A stretch of DNA of 46,903 nucleotides, taken from contig CAMAUV010000034.1 in assembly GCA_945861415.1 (NCBI GenBank), forward strand, positions 1 through 46,903, written 5' to 3'. The notes beneath the pieces are model-generated. The model was not told the DNA's origin. It was given only the letters and a program-made list of their open reading frames with translations, and ran no database searches. Position 1 is the stretch's first letter. Every line of letters starts with the position of its first letter. The DNA comes from Akkermansia muciniphila. GTDB taxonomy: Bacteria; Verrucomicrobiota; Verrucomicrobiia; Verrucomicrobiales; V1-33. The position numbers were made by a program, and so were the translations under genes. Positions 25,781 to 35,314 of this stretch are shown in pieces.

Positions 25781-27148
25781 CTATCTCGCTGCGACGAGGT
25801 CGTAGCCGCGCCAGTCTTTGATCGCGACGTCGGCAAAGGTGCCTACAGGAATTTTCTTATCGACCATGACCGTAGCGTCAATTTCAGGGGCGTCCCACTC
25901 GGTGCGGGCGAGGCCTGGTTTCTCGACGAGGACCCGGTGCTTTTTACCGACCTGAGTGGCGTTGAGTTCTTCGGCGACGACCTGAAGTTCTACCATGGCG
26001 CGGTTCCAGCGGCTTTCGATGGTCTTATGGTGGACCTTACCATCGAATTTATATGCTTTGGTGCCCTCTTCACGGCTGTAACGGAAAACACCGGCACGCT
26101 CGAAGCGCGTCTCGCGAATGAACTCGATTAACTCTTCAAAGTCCTCCTTTGTCTCGCCCGGGAATCCAACGATGAAGGTAGTGCGGACGGCGATACCTGG
26201 GATGCCGGCGCGGATGCGACGGATGAGGTCTCGAATGTAATCGCCGCCGGTTTCGCGCTGCATGATTTTGAGCATACGGTCGCTGATGTGCTGGAGGGGC
26301 ATGTCCACATAACGGGCGACTTTTGGACATTCGGCGATGGTTTGAATGAGTTCGTCGCTCCAGTGCGCCGGGTGGGTGTAGAGCAGGCGGATCCAGAAAT
26401 CGCCGGGAATGGCGTTGATGGCGCGGAGGAGAGTGGCGAGGGATTCGCCGCGGCTGCTGTCCACGGGGCTGCGGGGATTGGGCCGGGCTTCAGTCCACTT
26501 GTCCATGCCAAAGTAGGTGAGGTCCTGGCTGATGAGGTTGATTTCCTTCACCCCGCTCTTCACGAGCTGCTCCACTTCCTTCACGATGCTCTCCTGAGTG
26601 CGGCTACGGTGGCGACCCCGGATTTTGGGAATAATGCAGAAGGAGCAGGTGTGATTGCAGCCTTCAGCGACTTTGACATACGCCATGTGCTTTGGGGTAA
26701 GGCGGAAACGCGGGGTATCGTAGTCGGGAATGTAGCGGGGTTGCTTCGTGACCAGATTGTCCGGCTGGTCGGCGGTTTTCTTTTTGCCCAGCAGGCCTTC
26801 GATAATTGGTGCGACCTGAGTGATCTGGTCGAGCCCGATGAAGGCGTCCACCTCAGGCATGAGGCCGGGGAGTTCCTTGCTAAAGCGCTGGGAGAGACAA
26901 CCGGCGACGATGATTTTTTGCCGCTGGCGCTTCTTGTCCGTCGCGCGGCCATCGATGGCGTCCTCGACAGTGCCGATGCTCTCTCGCTTGGCCATGTCGA
27001 TAAAGGAACAGGTGTTAACGATGAGCACATCGGCCTCGCGTTCATTGGGTGTCATTTCCATACCAGCCTCGCGGAGGTGACCGATCATGATTTCGCTGTC
27101 GATGAGGTTCTTGGCGCAACCGAGGGAAACGAGGCCTACTTTGATCAT
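25781..27148 (-). CDS. rimO: Ribosomal protein S12 methylthiotransferase
   Basis: RimO is a radical-SAM enzyme that adds a methylthio group to the conserved aspartate of ribosomal protein S12. The 455-residue protein has the N-terminal UPF0004 domain with cluster cysteines Cys11 (GLVSLGCAKNLIDSE), Cys47 (VNTCSFI) and Cys84 (VAGCLSQRF). The radical-SAM CxxxCxxC is CNHTCSFC (164, 168, 171) followed by IIPKIRGRHRSR. A TRAM domain ends the chain. SLGCAKNLIDSE and RGRHRSR separate RimO from the tRNA enzyme MiaB. The linker DKWTEARPNPRSPVDSSRGES near residue 220 is longer than usual. The gene stands alone between two gaps that hold gene remnants. Confidence 0.95.
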   Translation of the reverse strand: MIKVGLVSLGCAKNLIDSEIMIGHLREAGMEMTPNEREADVLIVNTCSFIDMAKRESIGTVEDAIDGRATDKKRQRQKIIVAGCLSQRFSKELPGLMPEVDAFIGLDQITQVAPIIEGLLGKKKTADQPDNLVTKQPRYIPDYDTPRFRLTPKHMAYVKVAEGCNHTCSFCIIPKIRGRHRSRTQESIVKEVEQLVKSGVKEINLISQDLTYFGMDKWTEARPNPRSPVDSSRGESLATLLRAINAIPGDFWIRLLYTHPAHWSDELIQTIAECPKVARYVDMPLQHISDRMLKIMQRETGGDYIRDLIRRIRAGIPGIAVRTTFIVGFPGETKEDFEELIEFIRETRFERAGVFRYSREEGTKAYKFDGKVHHKTIESRWNRAMVELQVVAEELNATQVGKKHRVLVEKPGLARTEWDAPEIDATVMVDKKIPVGTFADVAIKDWRGYDLVAAR

Positions 27149-27677
27149 GGAAGTGTGTAGAAATGTGAAAAAGGGCCCGCCTCATCGCACGGCTCCGGAC
27201 GCAGGGAAAGGCGAAAGGCGCCTCCGGAGGGGAGTAAATGCAAGCGTCCCGTTTGACTCGCGGCAAGCTGCGGGTATCCACAGAGCATTAGTATTATCCG
27301 CAGGCTTGACACTACCAAATGAAAATTGCACACCGTCTCCGCGCAGGATGCAGTGAGGGACTTTGCCAGCGGTGACCGCATTTTCCTGAACGGGGCCTCG
27401 GTCACGCCGAAGCAACTGTGTAAGGTGCTGGCGTGCTCAGCGACGTCGTAGTCACCCCAAGAATAGTCACCCCGCATTCATCGACTTCAGCCATCACGCA
27501 CTGCGCCGGCCCAGTCGGGTGACTGGGAACTCCCGACCAAAGGGATTGTGAACGAGTAGGTGCCCCGACGGAGCCGGAGCCACGAGAGTTGTTTGAACCG
27601 GGAAACTCTTCTGGGTGTGACAAAATCAGAATTACAAAGCCCGAAAATCATCTTAAGGACGGGCAACCAGCGGACAC
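27149..27677. other. Intergenic gap, 529 bases
   Basis: Apart from the CoA-transferase-like scrap at 27326-27451, no gene is supported. The stretch 27500-27620 contains short inverted repeats (for example AGTCGGGT/ACTCCCGAC near 27515-27538) that could fold, but I could not match it to a known RNA family. Confidence 0.45.
27326..27451 (+). pseudogene. Acetyl-CoA hydrolase/CoA-transferase N-terminal remnant
   Basis: Frame 2 encodes HTVSAQDAVRDFASGD followed by RIFLNGASVTPKQLCKVLA and then a TAG at 27449. This resembles the N-terminus of acetyl-CoA hydrolase/4-hydroxybutyrate CoA-transferase proteins (S-A-E-E-A-V-x-x-I-x-S-G-D-R-V-F-x-x-G-x-x-x-T-P). An ATG at 27319 is one frame off, as if a base was lost just after the start. 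Nothing of the remaining 380 or so residues is seen downstream. It is a decayed or deleted gene; the stretch is short, so the assignment is tentative. Confidence 0.5.
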
Positions 27678-29015
27678 TTAGGCCTTATTCGGCTTAGGCC
27701 GGACGGCAAAGTATATCATCGCGCCAACAAGCAGCAGGAGCAGTCCAGATCGGGTTTCTTCAGGCTTGTTCCTGAGTAGGACCGCCATGGTCCAGCCAAC
27801 CATGGCTAGATAGAGAATTGTAGTAAAAGGGTAGCCCCACGCTTTGAGCGGGCGCTCAATCTGGGGCCGGAAAGACCGGAGATGAACGACGCCGAAGACC
27901 GTTAGCAATGTCATCACCTCCAGTAGAAAAATTGTGCGGTCGATGAGCTGCTGGACATCACCGGAGAGTACGAGAACGAGCGCCATGAGACACTGTAGGC
28001 CCACCGCCGTGACGGGAACACTGGAGGGGCTGGTGCGAGCCAGCCAGCTGAGCTGAGGAAAGTCCTGCCCGACCTGTTGAGTAACCCGCGGGCCGGCCCA
28101 CGTCATGGCGCTAATGCTCGAAATCAATCCCAGCCCAATCAGGCCGGCAATCAGTGCTCCACCGGCAGGACCAAAAATGCGTCCGGCGGCCACCCGGGCC
28201 ACTTCCGGGCCTGCGGCGGCCAGTTCCGCCACGGGTGTGGAGTATATCATGGCGGCGTTTACGGCGATGTAGAGGAGAGTAACAATGCCTGTGCCCAGCA
28301 ATAAAGCGCGAGGCACATTACGGCCAGGATTTTTGATCTCTCCCGCTACATAGCACGCGGCATTCCATCCGCTGTAGGCATAGAGGACATAGACGAGACT
28401 GTTAAAAAAGGCCATTTGCCAGATGAGTTTGCCGTCGCCGGAGCGAGGCAGAAAACTAACAGGCTGGCCTTCAGGAATGAGGAATCCGCTTACCGCAAGG
28501 GCCGCGACAAGCAGCACTTTGAGGGCAGTGGAGATGGATTGAAACCTACCGCTGAAAGACACACTGATGAGATGCGCACCGGTCACCATGATGACCACGC
28601 CGGCGGCGACAGCTTTCTCCATAAACCCGGACTCCACCCCAAGAATCGAACACACATAACCACCGATGAGCAGGGCATTGAGGGCCACGGGTGCGGGAAA
28701 GCCCGCAATGAAGGAAACCCATCCGCTGACAAATCCCACTCCGGGGTGATACACCTGCGACAGCAGCTGATATTCCCCACCGCTTTTCGGAAAGGCCGCA
28801 GTGAGTTCGGCATAATTGACCGCGCCGCAAAACGCCAGCACTCCGCCGGTAAGCCAAAGCAGGGCAATGACAAAGCCGGAGGGCATGTCTCCGGCCTGAA
28901 AACCAAGGCTCACGAAAACGCCCGTGCCGATCATGTTGCCGATAACCAGCGCGAGTGCGGCGGAGAATGGAGCGCGGTTTTTTTCCGGAGTATCCATCTT
29001 AGATGTCAGTGCCAT
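27678..29015 (-). CDS. APC-superfamily amino acid permease
   Basis: The 445-residue protein is polytopic with about 12 membrane segments. Typical APC landmarks are ALALVIGNMIGTGVFVSLGF in segment 1 (the G-S/N-M-I-G-x-G substrate loop), AVNYAELTAAFPKSGGEYQLL around segment 3, and GWNAACYVAGEIKNPGRNVPRALLLGTG around segment 6. These match LAT-like and other amino-acid/polyamine exchangers. Which amino acid is moved cannot be read. Its start overlaps the end of the upstream nucleotidyltransferase by 17 bases, so the two are co-transcribed, although no functional tie between sugar activation and amino-acid transport is obvious. Confidence 0.9.
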   Translation of the reverse strand: MALTSKMDTPEKNRAPFSAALALVIGNMIGTGVFVSLGFQAGDMPSGFVIALLWLTGGVLAFCGAVNYAELTAAFPKSGGEYQLLSQVYHPGVGFVSGWVSFIAGFPAPVALNALLIGGYVCSILGVESGFMEKAVAAGVVIMVTGAHLISVSFSGRFQSISTALKVLLVAALAVSGFLIPEGQPVSFLPRSGDGKLIWQMAFFNSLVYVLYAYSGWNAACYVAGEIKNPGRNVPRALLLGTGIVTLLYIAVNAAMIYSTPVAELAAAGPEVARVAAGRIFGPAGGALIAGLIGLGLISSISAMTWAGPRVTQQVGQDFPQLSWLARTSPSSVPVTAVGLQCLMALVLVLSGDVQQLIDRTIFLLEVMTLLTVFGVVHLRSFRPQIERPLKAWGYPFTTILYLAMVGWTMAVLLRNKPEETRSGLLLLLVGAMIYFAVRPKPNKA

Positions 29016-29919
29016 GTTGAGTTCCCTCCGCAGTGTGGCCGCGGAGGACTATACAGCCGTCGAGTTGCGCGCCACTCCTCACCACGGCACCCGGCCAAAT
29101 GATGGAACCGCGCACAACGGCACCGCTCTCCACTACGGCCCCCGGCCCGATGTAACTCCGAGCATCCACCAAGGCACCTGCCTGAATGACCGCGCCCGGA
29201 TGAATGGCAGGCTCAGCCGCGAGTCCCGCCCACTGGTGCGCGGCAAGGTAGCTGGCGCGGTCGCCGAGATCGAACCACTCTCCGTCGTCCACCACCACCC
29301 CGCCAATGCGCGCACCGGCCCGCAATGCGCGCAGCCATGCCTCGACGACACTCTCAATGACGCCCCGCTCCGGCAGGTAGCGGTAAAGGGCAGGCTCCAC
29401 GATGTAGAGTCCAGTGAACAGGAAAAGCGGCACATCCGTTATTCCGAGTGTGCCGCGCAAGTCCACCACGCGTCCCTCGTCCGAACGCATAGCTACATTT
29501 CGCACGCCTCCGCTGCTGCGGAGGACCAGCGTGGCCAGATTCCCGCTGCCCTTGTGAGCAGCCAAGGCAGGGGCGAGCGGCAAACTGGTGAGAACGTCGC
29601 CATTATAGACGAAGAAGGGTTCGTCGCCCATAAGGTCGCGGATGTTGGCCAAACCGCCGCCCGTTTCGAGAAGGACCGGCTCATGGCGGAAGCGCACCGG
29701 GCAGCCTCGCCAATGCCCGGATGGAAAAGTATTTGTCCATTCCTCCGGCAGGTGGTGCGTGTTGACGACGAATTCGCGCGCCCCTGCACCGTGCAGATGC
29801 AAAAAGGCATACTCGGCCAGCGGCCGGTGCCGCACGGGGATTAGGGGTTTGGGGAGCTGATTGGTCAAAGGCCGCAGACGGGTACCCAGCCCCGCCCCGA
29901 GCACGAAAGCGCGAGTCAC
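28999..29919 (-). CDS. Sugar-1-phosphate nucleotidyltransferase
   Basis: The 306-residue protein from the GTG at 29919 begins VTRAFVLGAGLGTRLRPLT, the NTP-transferase P-loop (G-x-G-T-R-x-x-P) with KPLIPVRHRPLAEYA just after. A TTG at 29997 would add 26 atypical residues. The metal-binding phrase is VYNGDVLTSLPL and the second acidic site lies in EWFDLGDRASYLAAH. The C-terminal quarter is a left-handed beta-helix of hexapeptide repeats (IHPGAVIQAGALVDARSYIG and following). Members make GDP-mannose, dTDP-glucose or UDP-MurNAc precursors; the family resembles mannose-1-phosphate guanylyltransferase and MurU but the nucleotide is not certain. It feeds envelope polysaccharide synthesis. It overlaps the permease gene by 17 bases. 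Confidence 0.85.
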   Translation of the reverse strand: MTRAFVLGAGLGTRLRPLTNQLPKPLIPVRHRPLAEYAFLHLHGAGAREFVVNTHHLPEEWTNTFPSGHWRGCPVRFRHEPVLLETGGGLANIRDLMGDEPFFVYNGDVLTSLPLAPALAAHKGSGNLATLVLRSSGGVRNVAMRSDEGRVVDLRGTLGITDVPLFLFTGLYIVEPALYRYLPERGVIESVVEAWLRALRAGARIGGVVVDDGEWFDLGDRASYLAAHQWAGLAAEPAIHPGAVIQAGALVDARSYIGPGAVVESGAVVRGSIIWPGAVVRSGAQLDGCIVLRGHTAEGTQHGTDI

Positions 29920-30239
29920 CCCCGGGGCATAGTCGCACAGCCAGAAGGGGAAAGGGAAATTTTCAGGCGCGGAAACGCCGGAGCCGGCAGGGAACAATCC
30001 TTCCGATTAGTCACGGCCAAGTTGCGAATCCAGCTCGTGCCGCTATTCCTAAAGCGTGATATCCGACACTCATGCCAACGCTTTCCCACCCATCATTTGA
30101 ACGGTGTTCACTTAGCGCACGAGAATTTTCCTTCCCACAAGCCTGAGCGGCCCGGGAGAATTTGTTTCGGGTCTATTGGCAGCCTGTCCATTCATGGCTC
30201 TGCACCCCCTGCGCCTTTGCGGTTTCTTCCTTTGTCGGA
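29920..30239. other. Intergenic gap, 320 bases
   Basis: I see no gene, RNA or clear terminator here. If the nucleotidyltransferase were started at the upstream TTG (29997) the gap would shrink to 242 bases. The part at 30140-30235 has mixed composition without repeats. Confidence 0.4.
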
Positions 30240-31382
30240 TCAGAGTCGGCGAATGGCATGCTCCAGCGCCAGGACGGCGTAGGCGGTCACAAGAACGCTG
30301 TCTTTTTCCATCCACCGGCCGTTTTCGTTGGCCCATGAGCCGTCCTCTTTTTGAAGATTGAACATCTGTTTGGCAAGATCAGCACGCCAGTTATGGCGTT
30401 GCCCGTCGGCGGTTTGGAGGAAATCGATCTGCGCAACGTTCAGCGTCTTGGCCATCGTGTGGTAATAATAGAACAGGCCTTCATTGCCGATGCCTGGATT
30501 CTCCGTAACGCTGTAGTTCTTGTTTAGCCATTCTTTAACGGCAGTGATGCGCTGGTCATTGGGTTTAATGTCCGCATAGATTAAGCTGAGCAGCCCGGCA
30601 TAGCCCATGCTGGCATAGGAACGCAGGGCGACTTTGCCGTTTCCGAGATCATCGGGCTTGGCCTTACTTTCACCGGGGCGGTAAACAAATCCGCCTTTGT
30701 TTCTCGCGTCATCGGAAACCCATGTACTCCTGTTCGTTGCGGAGAGGTTTTGACAACGAGTCACGAAATCAATGGCCGCACTGTAGTTGAGCTGTGGCTC
30801 GTTTTTCGCTGCGGGATCGTCTTGAAGATAAATGCGGGCATGATGGAGAGCCTCGAGCGCGAAGTGAGAATTGCTCATGTCAGAAGGCGGACTGCTGCCG
30901 TAACCGATACCGCCGTCGCCGGGAGAATCCAATTCTCCCTTCACTCCGTCATCCGTTTGTCCGCCAATGACGAAGCGACGAGCCCTCAGAATCGCGTCAC
31001 GATACTTATCCTCCCGCCCGGCCATGGTTAGGGCAGTGAGAGACAGGGAGGTGTTATAGTTGGGCAGTCCGATCCTATAGATGCCCCCGTCTGGCTTCTG
31101 GTTCTTTAGCAGCCAACTGTATGCCTTCAGGGCCTCTGTGGGCATCGGTTTGTCGGTTGCACGGGGATCCCCCATGATGGCCATGACGCAGAGAGCAGTG
31201 AATGCGGGATGGTCTGCGCTGCCAAAGAATCCATCCGCTGCCTGTTTGGATTTCAGATAGCGCAGGCCTTTGTCGATGGCGGACTGGACTTCATTGCGGA
31301 GAGATTCGTCTGTCGTCTGCGCATGGACAGGGCTAAGAAGACCGATGGCAAGCAAGGCAGCTGTAAGTAAGCGGCGAGTCAT
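30240..31382 (-). CDS. Secreted prenyltransferase/squalene-cyclase repeat protein
   Basis: The 380-residue protein begins with a signal peptide (MTRRLLTAALLAIGLLSPVHA). The mature part is an alpha/alpha-barrel built from squalene-oxidase/prenyltransferase repeats: AIDKGLRYLKSKQAADGFFG, SWLLKNQKPDGGIYRIG, GGIGYGSSPPSDMSNSHFAL, GGFVYRPGESKA, and LQKEDGSWANENGRW. These Q-x-x-D-G-x-(F/W) units fold like terpene cyclases, but the DxDD protonation motif of squalene-hopene cyclase is absent and the protein is exported, so it is not a cyclase. Similar exported proteins are numerous in Planctomycetes and Verrucomicrobia with no known activity. It is monocistronic, with 77 bases to the SbcC gene on the same strand. 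Confidence 0.88.
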   Translation of the reverse strand: MTRRLLTAALLAIGLLSPVHAQTTDESLRNEVQSAIDKGLRYLKSKQAADGFFGSADHPAFTALCVMAIMGDPRATDKPMPTEALKAYSWLLKNQKPDGGIYRIGLPNYNTSLSLTALTMAGREDKYRDAILRARRFVIGGQTDDGVKGELDSPGDGGIGYGSSPPSDMSNSHFALEALHHARIYLQDDPAAKNEPQLNYSAAIDFVTRCQNLSATNRSTWVSDDARNKGGFVYRPGESKAKPDDLGNGKVALRSYASMGYAGLLSLIYADIKPNDQRITAVKEWLNKNYSVTENPGIGNEGLFYYYHTMAKTLNVAQIDFLQTADGQRHNWRADLAKQMFNLQKEDGSWANENGRWMEKDSVLVTAYAVLALEHAIRRL

Positions 31383-31459
31383 AGTAGTATGGTGTAATTG
31401 TGGATACTTAGCGCCAAAAAAGCTAGGGGCCAGCGAATAATCAAACGTAGGGGCCAGCT

Positions 31460-34400
31460 CTAATATTTGACCGAGAGATTGCTCCAGCCTCCCGGCCCCC
31501 GGCTGACCTCCACCTGGGTGGTAAGCCTTGCCTTGAGCGACTCCACATGCGAAATGACCCCGATGGTGGTGTGTGCCGTGCGCATCGATTCGAGGGCCGA
31601 GAGAGCTGTATCCAGCGAAGTGGCGTCCAGCGTGCCAAAACCCTCGTCAATGAACAGCGTAGCAATGCGAGTCCGGCGCCCGGCCAATTCACTGAGCGCC
31701 AACGCCAGCGCGAGGCTGACGAGAAAAGTTTCCCCGCCGCTGAGACTCTCCATGGGGCGCACAACCTCGCCCTGCCATGAATCGGAAATCTGCAGGCCCA
31801 GCTCGGACTGCGTGCCCTCGCGGATCAGCCGGTAGCGGTCGCAGAGGTTCTGCATCTTGGCATTCGCAATCGAGAGCAGCACATCGAGCGTTAGCGACTG
31901 TGCAAAGCGGCTGAATTTCGACCCGTCGGCATTGCCGATGATTTCCGCGAGTCTCTCCCATGGCCCTGCGGCGGCCTTCCTCTCTTCCAGCGCCTGAGCG
32001 GCGGCGGCATGACGGGCCCGGGTTTCGTCATCTGATTTCAACTGCTGAAAGAATGCCGAGCGCTGATCGCGCAGTTCCAGCGAATTTGAGCTGAAAAGTT
32101 GCAGAGATTCCACCAGCACCGGCAGCGCGGTGTGATCCGGCACCGGGCCGGAGGTCGCCAGGTCGCTGCGCTCTCTGAAAAGCTGCACCCGCCGCTCTTC
32201 CAGCCGGATGGAAGTCTCGCGCAGTATCTGCTGACTGCCGTTGAGAGCGGTCAGGGTGTCCTCATCCAGCAGCGCGAGTTGCAGTATCTCACGAGTGGAA
32301 AAGGTGCTCCTCTCAAGGGCCGAAGCGAACGCCCGCTGTGCCGCCACCGATTTGTCCACCGCTTCTAACTGTAAACGGCGGGCCGCGTCCTCACGGCTGC
32401 GGGCGGTGTGCAGCGCGGTCAGCGTGGGACGGAGTTCCGCCTGAGTTGGCTTACGTTCATGATGGGCGGGCGTGGCTTTGACTCCCGCTGCGCCAATGGC
32501 TTCCAGTTCTTGCCTGCGGCGCTCAGCCCGGCCCGAGATATCGAGCGCAAGTGCCTCCTCTTCATGCTTCAAAAGCGCCGCCTTCTTATCCAGTCCCTCA
32601 CGATAGGCCTGCCTTTCCTGCCACATCCTTGCCCGCTCCCGCAGTTGCTCGACCGCTCCGGAGGCCTCAACGCAATCGCCGCCGTGAGAGGCGATTTCTG
32701 CGTTCAAAAGGTTCACGGCCGCTTCTGCCATTAGGACGGCATCGGAGACTCGCACTGCTCCCTGTTCCATGGCAGCAACAGCCTGCCGGCTGGCCCCGAG
32801 AGCCGCAGAAGCAAGGGCCGTGGCGCTGCGCGCTTCCTCGGCCCGCTGCTTTGCGGTTTCACGCGCTTCCCGCTGCGACTGCACTGCCGCGCGCACTCGT
32901 TCCTGAAGCGCACGGACATCGGCGGATTTCTCTGATATCACTGCGGTTGAGGCAGAAAGGGCCGCATCAGAAAAGCCATCGTCCGGAAAATACTCAGACC
33001 ACTCCGCCTGCAGGCGCGCTGTTTCTCTCTCCATGGATGCACGCTGCGCATTGAGGCCGGCAGCGGCAGCGGCCAGCGTTTTCTCCAAAGCAGCGAGGCC
33101 GGCTGCCGCACTTTGAACTGCCGCGGAAGCCCGCTCCACCTCTTCCTGCTGGGCTTTGAGCCTTTCCGCGGCCGGTTCCCGGGGAGACTCATGGCCCGCG
33201 GCCCACGGATGCTCGACAGCTCCGCAAAGCGGGCATGGTTTACCGGATTGCAGATGAGACCGGTGCTCTTTGAGACTGCGTATCACCCCCTCCTGACGAA
33301 CTAGTTCCTGGAGCAGGGACTCCTCCCGGCGGGCTGACGCCAGCTTCTCCGCAGAGGACGCAGCAACCGCCTCCGCCTCCTTGCGGCGTGGCTCGGCAGC
33401 GGCCAGCTCCTGCTCCTGCTTTTGAAGGGCCTCCTTCTGCTGCGAATTCGCGGTCAGGCTACTGCGCAGGCGGGCCAGCACGTCGCTCAGCTTTAAAAGT
33501 CTGGCTGATTCAGCCTCCACGGCCTCGACAGAATCGATTGGTGCCGACAAAAGGGAGGAGAGCGCCACGTCCGCTTTTTCAAGATCAGCCGCCGCAGTCG
33601 AAACGAGACGCGCGGCAGCTTCCGACGCGGCCTCCCGCTCCGTGGCTGTTTTCGTTTCCGCATCCCTCCGCGCGATGGCCACAGCAAGCAGCTTTTCCGC
33701 CTCCTGCTTGCGCTCCAAGGCCGCCCCCGCACCTGTTTTCAACTCCGCCAGCAAAGGCAGTGCATCAGTCAGTCCGGCATCGGCACGGTGCTGCGTCAGC
33801 CATTCCTCTGCGGAGGAAATGGCCAGCGCCAGTTCCGCCCGATCCTTCTTGAGCACGCTCAGTTTTGCCTGAGCTACCGCCTCCGATGCATCCAGTGCGG
33901 CCACGGTCGCTCCTGCCGCCTCCTCCGCCACTGATTGCGCCAGTTCGCGTTCGCTCACCGCCGAGGAAAGTCCATGCGAGGCTTCCAGCAGCGTCCGTTC
34001 GGATTGTGTATCCGCGCAGAGCAAGCCGGCAAAAGGTGCCGCAGCCACATGCAATCGGAGCCGCTCCGCGCTCTCCGCGAAAGCCGCACTGGCTTCCCGA
34101 TGCACGGCACACTCCGCGGCCAGCGCCGACTCCTGATCATGAAGGACAAGCGTACGCTTTGCCGCCGTCACTTGATTTTGCAGCACCGATTCCTGCGCTG
34201 AGCGTTCGCGCAGTTCCGCACTCAACGCCTCTGCCCTGACAGTCATGGAATCACGCTCTTCAGCGCTGAGAAACGTTATGCCGCTAAGCCTCGCAGTCTC
34301 CATTCCAACCTCCCGCGCATGACCCTGCGCGATTTCGTGCGCCAGCTTACCCAGTTCAGAGTATATTTGGGATCCCGTGATACGCTGCAGCAAGTCGGCG

Positions 34401-34894
34401 CGCTCCCGGGTATCGGCTTTCAGAAACGCCGCGAACTGTCCCTGCGCCAGCAGCACTGACCGCAAAAACCGCTCGTAATCCAGCCCGGTGAGCGATTCGA
34501 TTCGGGCGGTGACTCCGGTCGTTTTCTCTTCAATGATAGCGCCGTTCTGACTCAATTCATGCTTGGGCGGCTGAATCTTGCCATCCGATTTGCCGCGCGA
34601 GCGCTTCATGGACCATGCGCCCACGTAACGCCCGCTGTCGCATTCAAACTCCACTGCCGCCATACATTCCGGGGCGCCCCGGCTCAGCATGTCCTCCGCT
34701 TTGCTGGTGCCATAACGTGCGGCTCTTCCATAGAGCGCGAGCGTCACAGCATCAAGAATTGTCGACTTCCCTGCCCCGGTCGGCCCCGTAATGGCAAACA
34801 GTCCGGCATCCGCCAGCGCTCCATGCTCCAAGTCCACCTCATGCGCGCCGCGGAGGGAATTAAGATTTTGGAACCGGATGGAGAGCAAACGCAT
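31460..34894 (-). CDS. sbcC: SbcC/Rad50-type DNA-repair ATPase
   Basis: SbcC with SbcD forms an ATP-driven nuclease that opens hairpins and trims DNA ends. The 1144-residue protein has an N-terminal Walker A (ITGPTGAGKSTILDAV, residues about 35-50), a Q-loop region (LLAQGQFAAFLKA near 149-160), long coiled coils, and a zinc hook CPLCG at 554-558. The C-terminal ABC signature is SLSGGETFLVSLALALAL and Walker B is TLFIDEGFGTLD, with the switch histidine in VISHVESL. Length is close to E. coli SbcC (1048). No sbcD nuclease gene is adjacent, which is unusual because sbcD normally sits directly upstream; here a thioesterase gene lies there, nine bases away. Confidence 0.93.
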   Translation of the reverse strand: MRLLSIRFQNLNSLRGAHEVDLEHGALADAGLFAITGPTGAGKSTILDAVTLALYGRAARYGTSKAEDMLSRGAPECMAAVEFECDSGRYVGAWSMKRSRGKSDGKIQPPKHELSQNGAIIEEKTTGVTARIESLTGLDYERFLRSVLLAQGQFAAFLKADTRERADLLQRITGSQIYSELGKLAHEIAQGHAREVGMETARLSGITFLSAEERDSMTVRAEALSAELRERSAQESVLQNQVTAAKRTLVLHDQESALAAECAVHREASAAFAESAERLRLHVAAAPFAGLLCADTQSERTLLEASHGLSSAVSERELAQSVAEEAAGATVAALDASEAVAQAKLSVLKKDRAELALAISSAEEWLTQHRADAGLTDALPLLAELKTGAGAALERKQEAEKLLAVAIARRDAETKTATEREAASEAAARLVSTAAADLEKADVALSSLLSAPIDSVEAVEAESARLLKLSDVLARLRSSLTANSQQKEALQKQEQELAAAEPRRKEAEAVAASSAEKLASARREESLLQELVRQEGVIRSLKEHRSHLQSGKPCPLCGAVEHPWAAGHESPREPAAERLKAQQEEVERASAAVQSAAAGLAALEKTLAAAAAGLNAQRASMERETARLQAEWSEYFPDDGFSDAALSASTAVISEKSADVRALQERVRAAVQSQREARETAKQRAEEARSATALASAALGASRQAVAAMEQGAVRVSDAVLMAEAAVNLLNAEIASHGGDCVEASGAVEQLRERARMWQERQAYREGLDKKAALLKHEEEALALDISGRAERRRQELEAIGAAGVKATPAHHERKPTQAELRPTLTALHTARSREDAARRLQLEAVDKSVAAQRAFASALERSTFSTREILQLALLDEDTLTALNGSQQILRETSIRLEERRVQLFRERSDLATSGPVPDHTALPVLVESLQLFSSNSLELRDQRSAFFQQLKSDDETRARHAAAAQALEERKAAAGPWERLAEIIGNADGSKFSRFAQSLTLDVLLSIANAKMQNLCDRYRLIREGTQSELGLQISDSWQGEVVRPMESLSGGETFLVSLALALALSELAGRRTRIATLFIDEGFGTLDATSLDTALSALESMRTAHTTIGVISHVESLKARLTTQVEVSRGPGGWSNLSVKY

Positions 34895-34903
34895 GGCGGC
34901 AGA

Positions 34904-35314
34904 CTAGACCGAGTATTTCTCTTTGATATCCGACGGGATCGCATGAGCACGCCCCGTGGCGCTACTCACCAATGTGTAGCGAAACCATCCACTGCAAGAA
35001 AGCTTACCTCCGTGGTCGCGCAAAATTTCAAAGTTCACCCGGACGGCATCATCAAAGAACTCCGCAATGTGCGTGCGCAACCGGAAGCTGTCTCCCATAA
35101 ACAGCGGCCGCTTGTATTCCAAATGGGCCGTGTGCACCACCCAGCCCAGCCTGCGGCGCAGAAACTCCTCCATCGGCATACTGTAACAGCGCGCCCTTTG
35201 GTCGTATCGCGCCGCAAGCACATAGTCTTGATACCGGCTCGCATGCACGTGCTGGTTCATGTCAATGTCGTCCGGACGGACCTGCATGGTGGATTCAAAA
35301 ATACTGCCTCTCAT
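34904..35314 (-). CDS. Hotdog-fold acyl-CoA thioesterase (4HBT family)
   Basis: From the ATG at 35314 the product is 136 residues, the normal length of a YbgC/4HBT thioesterase. A start at 35497 would add 61 residues of poor character. The family shows DIDMNQHVHASRYQDYVLAAR near residues 15-35, with the catalytic aspartate replaced or shifted in the D-x-N/H-x-H phrase, and GWVVHTAHLEYKRPLFMGDSF, then VNFEILRDHGGKLSCSGWFRYTLV. These enzymes hydrolyse acyl-CoA or acyl-ACP; the chain type is unknown. Its stop lies nine bases before sbcC, so the two are likely co-transcribed. It is divergent from pgsA. Confidence 0.85.
   Translation of the reverse strand: MRGSIFESTMQVRPDDIDMNQHVHASRYQDYVLAARYDQRARCYSMPMEEFLRRRLGWVVHTAHLEYKRPLFMGDSFRLRTHIAEFFDDAVRVNFEILRDHGGKLSCSGWFRYTLVSSATGRAHAIPSDIKEKYSV

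Noticed and set aside
26288..27160. Plus-strand frame of 290 codons opposite rimO
   Set aside because: Antisense to a complete radical-SAM protein; no domain recognised.
27500..27620. Possible structured RNA or intron piece
   Set aside because: Short inverted repeats are present but no match to a known riboswitch, group II intron domain or small RNA could be made by eye.
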